A DNA stretch of 64,000 bases from Bacteroidales bacterium (GCA_015060905.1 SUXQ01000014.1:1-64000); one strand, 5' to 3'; counted from the first letter of the stretch, positions 8,478-18,615 are shown. The notes: generated by a model from the sequence alone, not told the origin. Made by a program: numbers and translations.

Positions 8478-8485
8478 CAAAAGTA
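8478..8485 (-). promoter_or_regulatory. Promoter -7 element (TACTTTTG) for the lytic transglycosylase
   Basis: On the minus strand the sequence reads TACTTTTG, matching TAnnTTTG, 30 bases before the ATG at 8447. It supports the shorter start for this gene. Confidence 0.65.
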
Positions 8486-8641
8486 GCCTATTTTGCTGCA
8501 AATAACAAGCACTTTTGTTGATTTTCATTGCTTTTTTTTGTTCCTTTGCAAAATAATTGACAGAGAAGAGTTCTGCATGCAACGATGTTTGCAACCACCG
8601 ATGCTTGATGCGTCGAACAGTAATATTATTTATTGGGTAAT

Positions 8642-10210
8642 ATGGAGGAATTTGAATTGATTGCAAAGACCTTTCAAGGTCTCGAAGAGGTGCTCGCCAA
8701 AGAATTGGTAGGGCTTGGTGCCAATAATGTGCAGATAGGCCGTCGTATGGTCTCTTTCACAGGAAACAAAGAAATGATGTATAGAGCCAATTTCTGTCTG
8801 CGTACGGCGGTGCGTATTCTCAAGCCCATCGTTCGTTTCAAGGCATCAAATGCCGATGAGGTTTACGAGAAGGTGAAGGCCATGAATTGGGACGAGTATA
8901 TGGATTGGGGCACAACTTTTTCGGTAGACTCTGTTGTTTACAGCGATGTGTTCCGTCACTCCAAATTTGTAGCCTATCGTGTGAAAGATGCTATTGCCGA
9001 TTATTTTAACGAAAAATATGACAAGCGTCCTTCGGTAAGAATAAATAACCCCGACCTTATGTTCCACATACACATTGCTCAAGAGGAGTGCACATTGGCC
9101 TTCGATAGCTCGGGTGAGTCGTTGCATCGTCGCGGATACAGGGTCGAGACAGGCGCAGCGCCCATTAACGAGGTTCTTGCCGCAGGCTTGATAATGCTCA
9201 CAGGGTGGAGCGGCGAGTGTGACTTTATAGACCCAATGTGTGGCTCGGGAACATTGCTCATAGAAGCGGCTCTTATCGCTCGAAACGTTGCTCCCGGCAT
9301 TTTCCGTAAAGAGTTTGCGTTTGAAAAGTGGCGCGACTTTGACAGCGAACTTTTCAGCAGCATATACGAAGATGACTCGAAAGAGAAAGAATTTTATCAC
9401 AAAATATATGGTTACGACGTTGATGGTCGCATGGTAGGTTGTGCCCGCCGCAACGTAAAGTCGGCAATGATGACAGACTGCATAGAGATTGAGTGTCGCG
9501 ATATTAAGGATTTTCAAGAGCCTGAAGGCAGAGCCATGATGGTTGTCAATCCCCCTTACGGCGAGCGTCTCGTGTCTGACAATCTTCTTGCAACATACAA
9601 AATATTGGGCGAGCGTCTGAAACATGCATTCTCGGGCAACGAAGCTTGGATTATAAGCAGCAGTTACGATTGCTTCGACCAGATAGGTCTTAAGGCTTCG
9701 GCGCGTATCCCCTTGTATAATGGTGACCTTGACTGCGAATTCCGCAAGTTTGAACTTTTTCAAGGAAAGTACAGCGGATTCCGCGACGAGGGTAACGCCC
9801 TGCAGAAAGACTTTGCTCCGCTGAAAAGAAAGTCACGCCTTACAGGCCTTGATGGCGAGCCTAAAGGTGCCCGCCGCGAACGTGAGGCAGGCGAGCGCAG
9901 CGCGGACATGACCCCCGAGGATATTGCAGCAATGAAACGTCGCCGTGTGCTCGAGTCCTACTTAAAATCGCGCAACGATAGAAAGCCCCGCCCCTCGCGC
10001 CCGAAGGATATTAACCGCGAGGAACGCAGCGAGGCACCGCGCAGCAACGATAAGCCCCGTCGCGACGCAAAGCCTTCGTTCGGCAGCCGCGACAGAAAAT
10101 CATCTTACGGAGGAGCAAAAAGCAGCAGAGACTTTAAAGGTGGTCGCTCATCATCGTCCCGCCGCGACGGAACCGGAAAAAATAACAGAAACGATAAAAG
10201 AAAAAAATAA
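8642..10210 (+). CDS. rlmL: THUMP-domain 23S rRNA (guanine-N2) methyltransferase, RlmL-like
   Basis: 522 residues from ATG 8642 (a TTG three codons earlier is less likely). An N-terminal THUMP domain (about 45-155) binds RNA. The methyltransferase domain follows with DFIDPMCGSGTLLIEAA (SAM-binding motif I, about 195-211) and VVNPPYGERL (motif IV, about 300), the signature of N2-guanine methylation. The family modifies G2445 of 23S rRNA. Residues after about 395 form a basic, Ser/Arg/Lys-rich disordered tail with many RR and SRR repeats, probably for extra RNA contact. The RlmK half found in the E. coli fusion is absent. purD follows after 6 bases, so the two are likely co-transcribed. Confidence 0.85.
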   Translation: MEEFELIAKTFQGLEEVLAKELVGLGANNVQIGRRMVSFTGNKEMMYRANFCLRTAVRILKPIVRFKASNADEVYEKVKAMNWDEYMDWGTTFSVDSVVYSDVFRHSKFVAYRVKDAIADYFNEKYDKRPSVRINNPDLMFHIHIAQEECTLAFDSSGESLHRRGYRVETGAAPINEVLAAGLIMLTGWSGECDFIDPMCGSGTLLIEAALIARNVAPGIFRKEFAFEKWRDFDSELFSSIYEDDSKEKEFYHKIYGYDVDGRMVGCARRNVKSAMMTDCIEIECRDIKDFQEPEGRAMMVVNPPYGERLVSDNLLATYKILGERLKHAFSGNEAWIISSSYDCFDQIGLKASARIPLYNGDLDCEFRKFELFQGKYSGFRDEGNALQKDFAPLKRKSRLTGLDGEPKGARREREAGERSADMTPEDIAAMKRRRVLESYLKSRNDRKPRPSRPKDINREERSEAPRSNDKPRRDAKPSFGSRDRKSSYGGAKSSRDFKGGRSSSSRRDGTGKNNRNDKRKK

Positions 10211-10216
10211 CAGACT

Positions 10217-11485
10217 ATGAATATATTGCTTTTAGGTAGCGGTGGACGCGAACATGCACTTGCATGGAAAATAGCTCAAAGCCCCAAAGTAGAGAAATTG
10301 TATATTGCCCCGGGTAACGCAGGAACCTCGCAAGTGGGCGAGAATGTGGCAATCTCAGTATGTGATTTTGAGAAAATTGCCGAATTTGTCCTTGCTAACA
10401 ACGTGTCGATGGTGGTGGTTGGTCCCGAGGACCCGTTGGTAAAAGGTATTTACGACTATTTTAACGGTGACGAGCGTCTGCGCGAAATTGCAGTCGTCGG
10501 CCCCGGCCGCGACGCTGCACAGCTCGAGGGTAGCAAAAGTTTCGCAAAAGAATTTATGCAGCGCCACTCAATCCCCACTGCTGCTTACCGCTCGTTCGAC
10601 GGCACACAGCTTGAAGAGGCATACAGCTTCCTCGAAACACTAAAGGCCCCGTATGTGCTCAAGGCTGACGGCCTTTGCGCCGGAAAAGGCGTACTTATCG
10701 TTCCCACACTCGACGAGGCAAAAGCCCAACTGAAAGAGATGTTCTCGGGAATGTTCGGTAACGCTTCGGCAACGGTAGTAATTGAGGAGTTTCTCGACGG
10801 AATAGAGTGTTCGGTGTTTGTGCTTACCGATGGCAAGGATTATGTGATTCTTCCCGAAGCAAAAGATTACAAACGCATAGGCGAGGGTAACACCGGCCTT
10901 AACACCGGGGGAATGGGCTCAATATCTCCCGTCCCCTTTGCCGATGCTGCGTGGATGCGCAAGGTCGAGGATAGAATCATCCGTCCCACAGTAGAGGGAC
11001 TTGTAAAAGATAATCTTCTTTACAAAGGCTTTATCTTCTTCGGCCTTATAAACGTCGAGGGTGAGCCTATGGTTATAGAATACAACGTAAGAATGGGCGA
11101 CCCCGAGACTGAGTCGGTGATGTTGCGTTTGAAGAGTGACATTGTAGAGCTTTTCGAAAAGGTGGCAGCAGGCACTCTTTCCGGAACAACAGTCGAGTTT
11201 GACGAGCGTACAGCAGTGTGTGTGATGCTCGTGTCGGGCGGTTACCCCGAGGCTTACGACAAGGGCTTTGAAATGACCGGCCTTGAAAATGTTACGGGCA
11301 GCGTGCTTTTCCACGCGGGAACAGCCGAGAAAGATGGCAAGGTTGTAACAGCCGGCGGTCGTGTGATGGCTGTAAGCTCATATGGTAAGAATCGTGACGA
11401 GGCTCTTGCTGCTTCTTTCGAGTCTGCCGGAAAAATAAATTTTGAAAAGAAATATTTCCGTAGCGACATTGGCTTCGACTTATAG
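10217..11485 (+). CDS. purD: Phosphoribosylamine-glycine ligase
   Basis: 422 residues, the usual PurD length. It joins glycine to 5-phosphoribosylamine using ATP in the second step of purine synthesis. The N-terminal [12 protein letters not shown] motif and the [12 protein letters not shown] segment mark the substrate-binding domain. The ATP-grasp region has [14 protein letters not shown] and [23 protein letters not shown] and [10 protein letters not shown] complete the active site. It starts 6 bases after rlmL, and the next membrane-protein gene overlaps its 3' end by about 44 bases. Confidence 0.97.
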   Translation: MNILLLGSGGREHALAWKIAQSPKVEKLYIAPGNAGTSQVGENVAISVCDFEKIAEFVLANNVSMVVVGPEDPLVKGIYDYFNGDERLREIAVVGPGRDAAQLEGSKSFAKEFMQRHSIPTAAYRSFDGTQLEEAYSFLETLKAPYVLKADGLCAGKGVLIVPTLDEAKAQLKEMFSGMFGNASATVVIEEFLDGIECSVFVLTDGKDYVILPEAKDYKRIGEGNTGLNTGGMGSISPVPFADAAWMRKVEDRIIRPTVEGLVKDNLLYKGFIFFGLINVEGEPMVIEYNVRMGDPETESVMLRLKSDIVELFEKVAAGTLSGTTVEFDERTAVCVMLVSGGYPEAYDKGFEMTGLENVTGSVLFHAGTAEKDGKVVTAGGRVMAVSSYGKNRDEALAASFESAGKINFEKKYFRSDIGFDL

Positions 11486-12458
11486 AACATCCGCTCAAAA
11501 ACGTATTGCAGACGGCAGATACACTGCCGCTGCATTGTTTATCTGCTCCCTGATATTTTGGGGAGCAGGTGCTTTATTTGACACAACTGTCGAGGCAAAA
11601 TATTTACCAACGTGGGTGTTGCAGTTATTTGCCGATTGTAATGTTTATTTGTATCGTTTCGTTTCGTTGCTGTTTTCTTTGCTTACTGCTTTTCTGATGG
11701 CTTCTTACGTCATTCTCGAACGGCGAGTATCGTGGCAGTTGAGTATGTTGATGTTTGTGACGGCGGCAGCGTTTAATGTGCTGCCCGATGCGTCGGCATT
11801 TTTTACAATGTTGTTGCCGGTGGTGGTTATGGGCTTGCTTTTTCGTTGCGATGCTTCGGGTAATATTGTTCACGAGCTTTACGCGCTTTTTGCGATAACT
11901 GCATCTTTTGCTTTGTTCTTTCCGCAAATTACAATATTGCTGCCTTTGTTGTTGCTCTATCCGGCTATGGGTGGCAAACTGTCGCCGAAGGCTTTCTTTG
12001 CTTCTCTTTTGGGTGTTGCGACGCCTTTGTGGGTGGCGGTGGCGTTAATATATCTTTTTCCGTCGCTATATTCGTTTGCCGATTATTTAAAGGTGTTTTT
12101 CGCTACTTTGTGGCAACAACCTCGCGTGGTTCTGTCACCTGCGATGCTGTTGATGTTTGTTGCCGAATTTGTGGTTGCACTTCCTGCGATGGTTCATTTT
12201 TTTGTAACCGCTTCGATTGGTCGCACGTATTTGCGTCGGCGTATGATTTTTTGTATAGTGTCGAACGTTGTGCTGTGGCTCGCAGGGTGGTTGTTGCCCG
12301 AGTTTCTTGTGCTCTTTTTTATTTGGCGATTGCCGGTATATTCGTTGTTGTCGGCTTATGTTTTTTCGGCGTTGCCACCGAAATTTTCAAATGCATATAT
12401 AATATTGTCGCTCTTGTTGTGGACAACATCAATAGTTATTGGAATATGGATTGGTTAG
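11442..12458 (+). CDS. Multi-pass membrane protein, function unknown
   Basis: About 338 residues with roughly eight to nine hydrophobic segments spread along the whole length and few charged residues between them. No ATG lies near the start. TTG at 11442, inside the end of purD, gives the longest product; another TTG at 11469 is equally possible. The N-terminus ([16 protein letters not shown]) is basic and cytosolic. I recognise no transporter motif. The gene overlaps purD upstream and the YqaA-like gene downstream by 13 bases, so translation is probably coupled. Proteins like this commonly follow purD in Bacteroidales, but a role is not known to me. Confidence 0.7.
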   Translation: MKRNISVATLASTYRTSAQKRIADGRYTAAALFICSLIFWGAGALFDTTVEAKYLPTWVLQLFADCNVYLYRFVSLLFSLLTAFLMASYVILERRVSWQLSMLMFVTAAAFNVLPDASAFFTMLLPVVVMGLLFRCDASGNIVHELYALFAITASFALFFPQITILLPLLLLYPAMGGKLSPKAFFASLLGVATPLWVAVALIYLFPSLYSFADYLKVFFATLWQQPRVVLSPAMLLMFVAEFVVALPAMVHFFVTASIGRTYLRRRMIFCIVSNVVLWLAGWLLPEFLVLFFIWRLPVYSLLSAYVFSALPPKFSNAYIILSLLLWTTSIVIGIWIG

Positions 12459-12910
12459 TGGAATTTTTAAGCGGTTACGGATATTTGGGCATGGGCATCG
12501 GGGCGTTTATTGCCGGCTCGGTGCTGCCTATGGCCAGCGAGGTGTTGCTTGTGATTTTTTTGGGGATGGGATTAAGTCCTGTACTTTTGCTTATTTGGGC
12601 TACTGTTGGAAACACTATCGGGGGGTTCACTTGTTATTATATGGCTCGTCTTGCCAAACGCGAGTGGGTAGAGAGATTTTTTCATGTTTCGCCCCGACAG
12701 ATAGCGCGTGCCGACAGAGTAGTGCAGAAAGTAGGTGTTTGGGCGGCTTTTCTCTCTTTTGTCCCTCTGCTTGGTACAGCAATATTGTTGCTGTTGGGCT
12801 TTATGAGGGTCAGCCCTTTGAAAATTTCCGTTACAATGACTGCGGGAAAATTATTGCGTTACCTTATAGTTGTACTATCATATACAGGCGTTGTCGAGCT
12901 GTTTTTTTAG
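12446..12910 (+). CDS. YqaA family membrane protein (DedA/SNARE-associated superfamily)
   Basis: 154 residues from ATG 12446, which overlaps the upstream gene. The protein opens with an amphipathic SGYGYLGMGIGAFIAGSVLPMASE stretch and has ATVGNTIGGFTCYYMARLAK in the centre, followed by a charged helix and two C-terminal hydrophobic segments. This is the organisation of YqaA, a short member of the DedA/VTT superfamily. Some DedA members are implicated in lipid-carrier recycling; the role of YqaA is open. The zinc-binding lipoprotein gene follows 18 bases later. Confidence 0.8.
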   Translation: MDWLVEFLSGYGYLGMGIGAFIAGSVLPMASEVLLVIFLGMGLSPVLLLIWATVGNTIGGFTCYYMARLAKREWVERFFHVSPRQIARADRVVQKVGVWAAFLSFVPLLGTAILLLLGFMRVSPLKISVTMTAGKLLRYLIVVLSYTGVVELFF

Positions 12911-12928
12911 GTAAAATAACAAATTTTT

Positions 12929-13747
12929 ATGCAGAAGATTCTTTTATATATTATTTTAGTTGTAACGCTTTTTGTAGGCTGTGTTTCGGGTAATGATGTT
13001 TCTCGTCCCACTCTTGCTGTTACAATAGAGCCTTATCGTTATATTGTCGAGGCTGTTGCCGGTGAAAAGTGGGAGGTTGTCAGCGTTGTTCCTAAGGGAA
13101 ATAGTCCCGAGACGTTCGACCCTACGCCCGGGCAGATGATGAAGCTGGGAAAATGCGAAGCTTATTTTTTGGTTGGAGGATTGGGCTTCGAGGAGTCGTG
13201 GGTTGAGAAAATAAAAGAGGTGTATCCGGCGTTGCCGTTTGTGGATACTTCTTCGGGTATTTTGCGTGTGGACGACGATCCTCATTTATGGACGTCACCC
13301 GATAATATGGTTGTTATTGCCCGGAATGTATGTGCAGCCTTGTGTCGTATGGATACTTGCGATGCAACAGGGTATAAGGCTCGCTTGCAAGCGATAGAAA
13401 AGATGATAGCCGCTACCGATACTTCCATCCGTCGCAAACTTGCCGATGCTTCGTCTCGCAGCTTTCTTGTGTTTCACCCTTCACTGACGTATTTTGCCCG
13501 TCTTTACGGCATTAATCAGATTGTCCTCGAAGAGCATGGAAAAGAACCGTCGGCGGCACATGTTAAACATGTTATAGACGAGGCGCGCAGTAGAGGCGTA
13601 CGCAATGTGCTTGTGCAAGCGGAATTTGATAAAAATCATGCTGCTGTCGTTGCTCGCGAACTTAATGCTACGTTGCAGACAATAAATCCTTTAAGTTACG
13701 ACTGGCACGGCGAAATGTTGCATATTGCCGACTGTTTGAATAAATGA
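12929..13747 (+). CDS. znuA: Zinc/manganese ABC transporter substrate-binding lipoprotein (ZnuA-like)
   Basis: 272 residues. A lipoprotein signal ends at LFVGC. The body shows the cluster 9 fold: VTIEPYRYIVEAVAG, VVPKGNSPETFDPTPGQM, YFLVGGLGFEESW, DDPHLWTSPDN with one ligand His, and FHPSLTYFARLYG followed by EEHGKEPSA with two more. The position that carries the first ligand His in E. coli ZnuA (H in the PHxxEP loop) is replaced here by Glu-Thr-Phe-Asp, a change I associate with Bacteroidota homologues. The stop overlaps the ATPase start by 4 bases. No permease gene follows, so the complete importer needs a third gene from elsewhere. Confidence 0.85.
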   Translation: MQKILLYIILVVTLFVGCVSGNDVSRPTLAVTIEPYRYIVEAVAGEKWEVVSVVPKGNSPETFDPTPGQMMKLGKCEAYFLVGGLGFEESWVEKIKEVYPALPFVDTSSGILRVDDDPHLWTSPDNMVVIARNVCAALCRMDTCDATGYKARLQAIEKMIAATDTSIRRKLADASSRSFLVFHPSLTYFARLYGINQIVLEEHGKEPSAAHVKHVIDEARSRGVRNVLVQAEFDKNHAAVVARELNATLQTINPLSYDWHGEMLHIADCLNK

Positions 13748-14412
13748 TGAACAATAAATTGGTTGAAATATCAGGGGTACATTTTTCTTATAACTCTTCC
13801 CCGCTGCTGACGGATATAAACCTTTGTATCCGCGAGGGGGATTTTGTGGGCGTCGTTGGTGCCAATGGCAGCGGTAAGACTACGCTTGTGAAACTATTAC
13901 TCGGTCATCTTGTTCCGCAAAAAGGCACTGTACGCTATTATAGTAACGGCGAGTCTGTTGCGGCTCCGTCGATAGGCTATCTGCCGCAATATTCGGCAGT
14001 GGATAAGCGCTTCCCTCTCTCTGTCCGCGAGGTTGTGGAGACGGGGCTTCTGACGCGGCGTAAAATGTGGGGGCCGATTATCTCTTCGGACGACCGTCGC
14101 CGCGTAGATGCTACTTTGGAACAGATGGGTCTTTCGAGGCTCTCGTCTGTGCCCATCGGTAACCTCAGCGGTGGCGAATTGCAAAAAACAATTCTTGCTC
14201 GTGCCATTGTTTCTTCTCCCCGTCTGTTGCTATTGGACGAGCCTGACACTTATCTTGATTCTTGTTCGCAAGAGCGTCTTTATGAACTTCTGAAGGAGAT
14301 AAATAAAAATTGTGCCATACTGCTTGTCAGTCACGATGTTTCGACTGTTTCGGAAAAATGTAATTTTGTTGTTTCTGTTAATCGCACTTTGAGGGTGCAG
14401 GGCAAAAAATAG
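13744..14412 (+). CDS. znuC: Metal ABC transporter ATP-binding protein (ZnuC-like)
   Basis: 222 residues. Walker A GANGSGKTT is at about 39-47, Q-loop YLPQYS near 80, signature LSGGELQK near 139, Walker B LLLLDEPDT near 160, and the switch His in LLVSHDVS near 197. It powers the uptake of the metal delivered by the binding protein encoded just upstream, with which it shares an ATGA overlap. The expected third component, a ZnuB-type permease with about eight helices, is absent: the next gene is an unrelated AspT-type transporter with its own promoter. A permease elsewhere in the genome is assumed. Confidence 0.85.
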   Translation: MMNNKLVEISGVHFSYNSSPLLTDINLCIREGDFVGVVGANGSGKTTLVKLLLGHLVPQKGTVRYYSNGESVAAPSIGYLPQYSAVDKRFPLSVREVVETGLLTRRKMWGPIISSDDRRRVDATLEQMGLSRLSSVPIGNLSGGELQKTILARAIVSSPRLLLLDEPDTYLDSCSQERLYELLKEINKNCAILLVSHDVSTVSEKCNFVVSVNRTLRVQGKK

Positions 14413-14498
14413 GAAAAGCGCATTTATCCCTTTCTTTTTCGATGGCAGCTATCGAAAATATCTGTTAAAACTCCCATCTTTATAGTAATAAGGTTGTC

Positions 14499-14506
14499 TA
14501 CCTTTG
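14499..14506 (+). promoter_or_regulatory. Promoter -7 element (TACCTTTG) for the AspT/YidE transporter
   Basis: TACCTTTG lies 46 bases before ATG 14552. Transcription would begin near 14513, so an in-frame start at 14504 is excluded and this gene is separate from the upstream operon. Confidence 0.65.
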
Positions 14507-14551
14507 CAAAAATTTTGCAGAAACGGTGGTTTTTGCTCTAAAAAATTTTTT

Positions 14552-16243
14552 ATGGTAGAATTTTTCACTAATATGTTTGCGGGTAATCCCGCACAATGGG
14601 GCGGTGGCGTTGCTCACTCGGTGTTAATACTCTCGTTAGTGATAGCCTTTGGGGTAATGTTGGGCAAAATAAAAATTGCCGGTGTCTCCTTTGGTGTTAC
14701 GTGGATACTTTTTGTGGGAATTTTATTCGGGCATTTGGGCTTCAATATAAACGAGCATCTTATGCACTTTGTAAAGGAGTTTGGCCTCATTCTCTTTGTA
14801 TATTCTGTGGGATTGCAGGTGGGTCCCGGATTTTTCTCGGCTTTTCGCAAGGGCGGTCTTTCACTTAATGTGATTGCAATGATTGTGGTGTTTGTTGGAG
14901 TGTTACTGACTGTTGCTCTGCATTTTATAACAGGATTGCCAATAACAACGATGGTGGGTGTGCTTTCGGGTGCTGTGACAAATACTCCCGGCCTTGGTGC
15001 TGCCCAGCAGGCAGTGGGTGATATTACGGGTGGAACAGCTCCCGAAATTGCAATGGCCTATGCAGTTGCTTATCCGCTTGGAGTGATTGGCTGTATATTG
15101 TCGTTGTTGCTTATGCGTTACATTTTTCGTGTAGATGTTGCTGCCGAGGAGAATGATGCAAAATGTATAAGTGGTGGCAATGGTGAACAGGCTGTGCGCC
15201 CATTCTCGATTCTCATATGCAACGCAGCCGTCAATGGTAAATGCCTTTCCGAAATTGAGCCTTTGTTGCATAGTCGTTTCGTGGTGTCACGCATCAGCGA
15301 GGGTGGTGTGCCCGAGAATATACGCCCCGCAGCGGCCGACACTGTGCTGCATGTTGGCGACAAGGTTCTTGTAATAACAACCCCTGCTGCCGCAGAGAGT
15401 ATAATAATGTTTCTTGGCGAATTGTGCGAAATGAATTGGGAAGGAACAGATACGCGTCTCGTTTCGCGTCGGGTGCTCATCACAAAGCCCGAACTTAACG
15501 GAAAGATGCTCTCCTCGCTGAAAATTCGTAACAATTTCGGCGTAAATATCACTCGTGTGAATCGTTCGGGAGTAGACCTTGTGGCGAATCCTCACTTGCG
15601 TCTGCAGATGGGCGACCGTGTGACTATCGTGGGTAGCGAACTGTCGATTGCACACGCCGAAAAGGTTCTTGGAAACTCTCTTAAGCGTCTGGACCATCCT
15701 AATCTTATACCCATCTTCATCGGTATAGCATTGGGCTGTTTGCTGGGTAGCGTGCCGTTTGTATTCCCCGGAATTCCCCAACCGGTGAAATTGGGTCTTG
15801 CGGGTGGCCCTCTTATTGTGGCTATTCTTGTCAGTCGCTTCGGTCCTAACTACAAGCTGGTAACATATACTACCATGAGTGCCAATCTGATGATACGCGA
15901 AATAGGAATATCGCTGTTCCTTGCTTGTGTGGGATTGGGTGCCGGCAGTGGCTTTGTTGATACTATTGTTAATGATGGTGGGTATGTGTGGATAGGTTAC
16001 GGTGTTCTTATTACCGTCGTTCCTTTGCTTATTGCCGGCTTTGTGGCTCGCAGACTGTTTAAACTGAACTATTATACGCTTATAGGTGTACTATCGGGCT
16101 CAATGACTAATCCTCCTGCGCTTGCTTATTCGAATGAGCAGACGGGTAGCGACGCGCCTTCTGTGGGTTATGCAACTGTCTATCCTCTGACAATGTTTCT
16201 GCGTGTGCTTACGGCGCAGTTATTGATTATATTTTTTGTATAG
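14552..16243 (+). CDS. AspT/YidE-type transporter with two TrkA-C domains
   Basis: 563 residues from ATG 14552. Two sets of about five transmembrane helices (about 15-195 and 385-563) flank two cytosolic TrkA-C/RCK-C domains (about 210-290 and 300-375). The halves share the internal duplication of the AspT-YidE-YbjL family: VGPGFFSAF and [19 protein letters not shown] in the first, [19 protein letters not shown] in the second. Known AspT exchanges aspartate for alanine; most YidE-type members have no proven substrate, so only the family is claimed. A hairpin terminator follows at 16273-16318. Confidence 0.85.
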   Translation: MVEFFTNMFAGNPAQWGGGVAHSVLILSLVIAFGVMLGKIKIAGVSFGVTWILFVGILFGHLGFNINEHLMHFVKEFGLILFVYSVGLQVGPGFFSAFRKGGLSLNVIAMIVVFVGVLLTVALHFITGLPITTMVGVLSGAVTNTPGLGAAQQAVGDITGGTAPEIAMAYAVAYPLGVIGCILSLLLMRYIFRVDVAAEENDAKCISGGNGEQAVRPFSILICNAAVNGKCLSEIEPLLHSRFVVSRISEGGVPENIRPAAADTVLHVGDKVLVITTPAAAESIIMFLGELCEMNWEGTDTRLVSRRVLITKPELNGKMLSSLKIRNNFGVNITRVNRSGVDLVANPHLRLQMGDRVTIVGSELSIAHAEKVLGNSLKRLDHPNLIPIFIGIALGCLLGSVPFVFPGIPQPVKLGLAGGPLIVAILVSRFGPNYKLVTYTTMSANLMIREIGISLFLACVGLGAGSGFVDTIVNDGGYVWIGYGVLITVVPLLIAGFVARRLFKLNYYTLIGVLSGSMTNPPALAYSNEQTGSDAPSVGYATVYPLTMFLRVLTAQLLIIFFV

Positions 16244-16272
16244 GATATACTTTCGTAACTGAGTAATTTGAC

Positions 16273-16318
16273 CTTCCCCATCGACTTTAACGGTTTTAAG
16301 TTGGTGGGGAAGTTTTTA
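16273..16318 (+). terminator. Terminator after the AspT/YidE transporter
   Basis: CTTCCCCA (16273-16280) pairs with TGGGGAAG (16305-16312). Part of the inner stem continues with G-T pairs, and TTTTTACT follows. It lies 29 bases after the stop codon. Confidence 0.7.
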
Positions 16319-16465
16319 CTCGTCTGTTTTGTAAAGAGGAAAAAGTTGTGTATGAATCACCCCAATAAAATTCTAAAATTAATAAGGGGAATATTCAGAA
16401 TTAGTGTAGACAATAATAATGAAAAAGTTTCGTTTTTCAATAAAATTGTAACTACTCCTAAATAT

Positions 16466-17476
16466 ATGGGAAAAGATAAAAGAAAAATTTTAATGGCCTT
16501 AATGCTGTTTGTAGCGTTGCTGTTTGCTGCATGTGACGTTTTAGAGACAAGAAGACCTTATCTTGAAACTGTTGTCGAGAATTATTGGAACGATTGGACT
16601 GCGAGTGGCAATGATAGTTTAAATTGTTGCATAGATTTTGCCGAGGTTGAAGGTTTCAATTGGGATACGATGCTCTATCTCTCGGGAGGATACTATTTAT
16701 CAAATTATGTAAAAGATAATGGTGATATTAAGAAATATGCAGATTTGTATGCGGGAAATTCCGGTGATGAACAAGTGCTTTTTTTACTTGGCGACAGTGT
16801 TGTTCATAAAATGATTTTTACGCCGGAATTTGATTTTGACATGGAGGTTATTCCTCGGGGTATAAGCTTTTGTACAAAGAAATTATATTTTAAGCCGGGG
16901 CGTGATAATGCAAAATTTCATCTGCTAAAAAGCGGACTTAAGTATAAACTTTATCACATGGATGATACTTTCGAAGAGGAAACCTCTGTGAAGAAGGAGA
17001 ATCTTTCGCCCTATGTGGGCGCATGGGAGTGGGTATCCGATGATACGCTCCCTCGCAAGGTCGATGTAGTTATTGGCGAGCGTAACGACTCTTTGTATAT
17101 TGCTTTTTCGTGGAATTTCATGGATAAGGGCGAAAGTAATTACTATACTATTGATAGACAGGGCTTGCCATTGGCTTATGTGCGTATGCCGCGTCCGCAA
17201 GGGAAAGAGGTTACAATCGGAAAAATATTTAATATATTTTTAAGTGAAAATTTACCTTATGTAAAGAACTTCGAGAATATGCAACTTACTTTGCATGGAA
17301 ATGATACTCTTGCATGGAACATCGAGCGAAATACTTTGTGGTCGGGTTCTCTTAAGCTTATTCGTCGCAATAATTTTAATTATAAATTCTCGCCTCATGT
17401 ACTTTACATTCACGATGATATAGCTTCTTTGCAGCGTCTTGTTCGTGGCATCGAAAGTCTGGATTTTACATATTGA
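16466..17476 (+). CDS. Lipoprotein of unknown function
   Basis: 336 residues from ATG 16466. Five basic residues and a hydrophobic stretch end in LLFAACDVLE, a lipobox with Cys near residue 22. The mature part is beta-rich with many Tyr, Trp and Asp residues and no motif I recognise; the patterns YVGAWEWVSDD and LTLHGNDTLAW suggest a lipocalin-like or beta-sandwich fold, which is only an impression. An in-frame TTG start at 16268 falls next to the upstream terminator and would add a non-signal-like leader, so it was not used. The gene ends directly in a bidirectional terminator shared with nadK. Confidence 0.7.
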   Translation: MGKDKRKILMALMLFVALLFAACDVLETRRPYLETVVENYWNDWTASGNDSLNCCIDFAEVEGFNWDTMLYLSGGYYLSNYVKDNGDIKKYADLYAGNSGDEQVLFLLGDSVVHKMIFTPEFDFDMEVIPRGISFCTKKLYFKPGRDNAKFHLLKSGLKYKLYHMDDTFEEETSVKKENLSPYVGAWEWVSDDTLPRKVDVVIGERNDSLYIAFSWNFMDKGESNYYTIDRQGLPLAYVRMPRPQGKEVTIGKIFNIFLSENLPYVKNFENMQLTLHGNDTLAWNIERNTLWSGSLKLIRRNNFNYKFSPHVLYIHDDIASLQRLVRGIESLDFTY

Positions 17477-17515
17477 AAAATACCCTGCTTGCCAATTTGC
17501 AAGCAGGGTATTTTT
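17476..17515. terminator. Bidirectional terminator between the lipoprotein gene and nadK
   Basis: A perfect 17-bp stem: AAAAATACCCTGCTTGC (17476-17492) with GCAAGCAGGGTATTTTT (17499-17515), loop of 6 bases. A runs on one side and T runs on the other allow it to act for both converging genes. Confidence 0.9.
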
Positions 17516-17519
17516 AGAT

Positions 17520-18389
17520 TTAATTTCTTAGGTCTGCGCCCCACATCATCTTGTCGTGCAGGGTCTTGAAAAATGTCTGCCCCTTTATTTTAATTATTTT
17601 TATAGTGTGTGGTGCTTTACGCAGCGTCAGAGTGGTATTTTCGTCGCACTCCTCGTTGCGCCCGTCGATGGCTATAAGATAGTTGTGGCTGCGGCTTACA
17701 ACCTTCAGTTTAACCTCTGTGCGGTCGTTTACCACCACCGGACGGGCATTAAGGCTATGCGATGCGATGGGGGTAAGAACAAAAACGTTTGCGTCGGGGG
17801 CAATTATCGGGCCTCCCGCACTCAGCGAGTATCCCGTAGAGCCCGATGGGGCTGCTATTATTAGTCCGTCGGCCTGATAGGTGATGCACTCTTCGCCGTT
17901 GAGCGATGCTTCGATGCTTATCATCGATGAGTTGTCGTGTTTCATCACCGCAACTTCGTTAAGTGCGTATGGGTTATTCTGAAGCTCCTTGTCGGCGCTT
18001 ACCTCAATTACTCCGCGCTCCTCTATGCGGTACTCCCCTCGATGCAGGCACTCGAAAAGCTCCGACACCTTATTTGCCGAGAATGAGGTCAGAAAGCCTA
18101 ATCGCCCGGCGTTTATTCCCAGCAAAGGGATGTTTTTATTGCCTACGCGGTTGGCTGTGCGCAGAAAAGTACCATCACCGCCGAAACTTATGGCTATGTC
18201 TGCTTCGAAATTATCCCCGTCGATAATATCTTCGGGTTGCATGAACAATTTGCCCTCTTCGAGCAGATACTCGTAAAAAGGGCGGTCGATGATGAAACTG
18301 TCTTTCCACTCACTGATGGCGGCAAATAATTTCTCAATGTTCTCCGATTTTTTCGACTGGTGCTTATTTCCGAATATTGCAAATTTCAT
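17520..18389 (-). CDS. nadK: NAD kinase
   Basis: 289 residues. It phosphorylates NAD to NADP with ATP in the cytosol. The GGDGT motif is present in ISFGGDGTFLRTA (about residues 68-80), followed by GINAGRLGFLTSF, NEVAVMKHDNSSM and the DGLIIAAPSGSTGYSLSAGGP loop that closes the active site. Length and motif order match bacterial NadK. The gene is monocistronic: it converges with the lipoprotein gene at a shared terminator and is divergent from pdxJ, with a promoter at 18499-18506. Confidence 0.95.
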   Translation of the reverse strand: MKFAIFGNKHQSKKSENIEKLFAAISEWKDSFIIDRPFYEYLLEEGKLFMQPEDIIDGDNFEADIAISFGGDGTFLRTANRVGNKNIPLLGINAGRLGFLTSFSANKVSELFECLHRGEYRIEERGVIEVSADKELQNNPYALNEVAVMKHDNSSMISIEASLNGEECITYQADGLIIAAPSGSTGYSLSAGGPIIAPDANVFVLTPIASHSLNARPVVVNDRTEVKLKVVSRSHNYLIAIDGRNEECDENTTLTLRKAPHTIKIIKIKGQTFFKTLHDKMMWGADLRN

Positions 18390-18498
18390 ACATTCTCTCC
18401 TTTAGTTGTCACCTTGCAGGCTCTTTTCGCCATGCGTAACAGCAGCCCTTTTTAGCAAAATTAAACAATCGTGCCCGCTGTTCGGGGCAATTACGATG

Positions 18499-18506
18499 CA
18501 AAATTA
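18499..18506 (-). promoter_or_regulatory. Promoter -7 element (TAATTTTG) for nadK
   Basis: On the minus strand the sequence reads TAATTTTGCATCG, 110 bases before the nadK ATG. The same 13 bases occur at the two divergent promoters near 30112 and 30223. The long leader makes this candidate less certain than the others. Confidence 0.45.
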
Positions 18507-18541
18507 AGATAAATTATTGTCTTATTTTGCTTATTTTGTCG

Positions 18542-18549
18542 TACTTTTG
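18542..18549 (+). promoter_or_regulatory. Promoter -7 element (TACTTTTG) for the pdxJ operon
   Basis: TACTTTTG lies 66 bases before the pdxJ ATG, with T-rich sequence containing TTG about 22 bases upstream. Confidence 0.6.
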
Positions 18550-18615
18550 CGAAAAATACGAAATTGGAGATACTTTTACCGTATTTGACGGTTAATTTGA
18601 GTAAAAAATAACAAG

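Noticed and set aside
8448-8666. Longer N-terminus for the lytic transglycosylase
   Set aside because: It would cross a good promoter element and place the signal segment 80 residues inside the protein.
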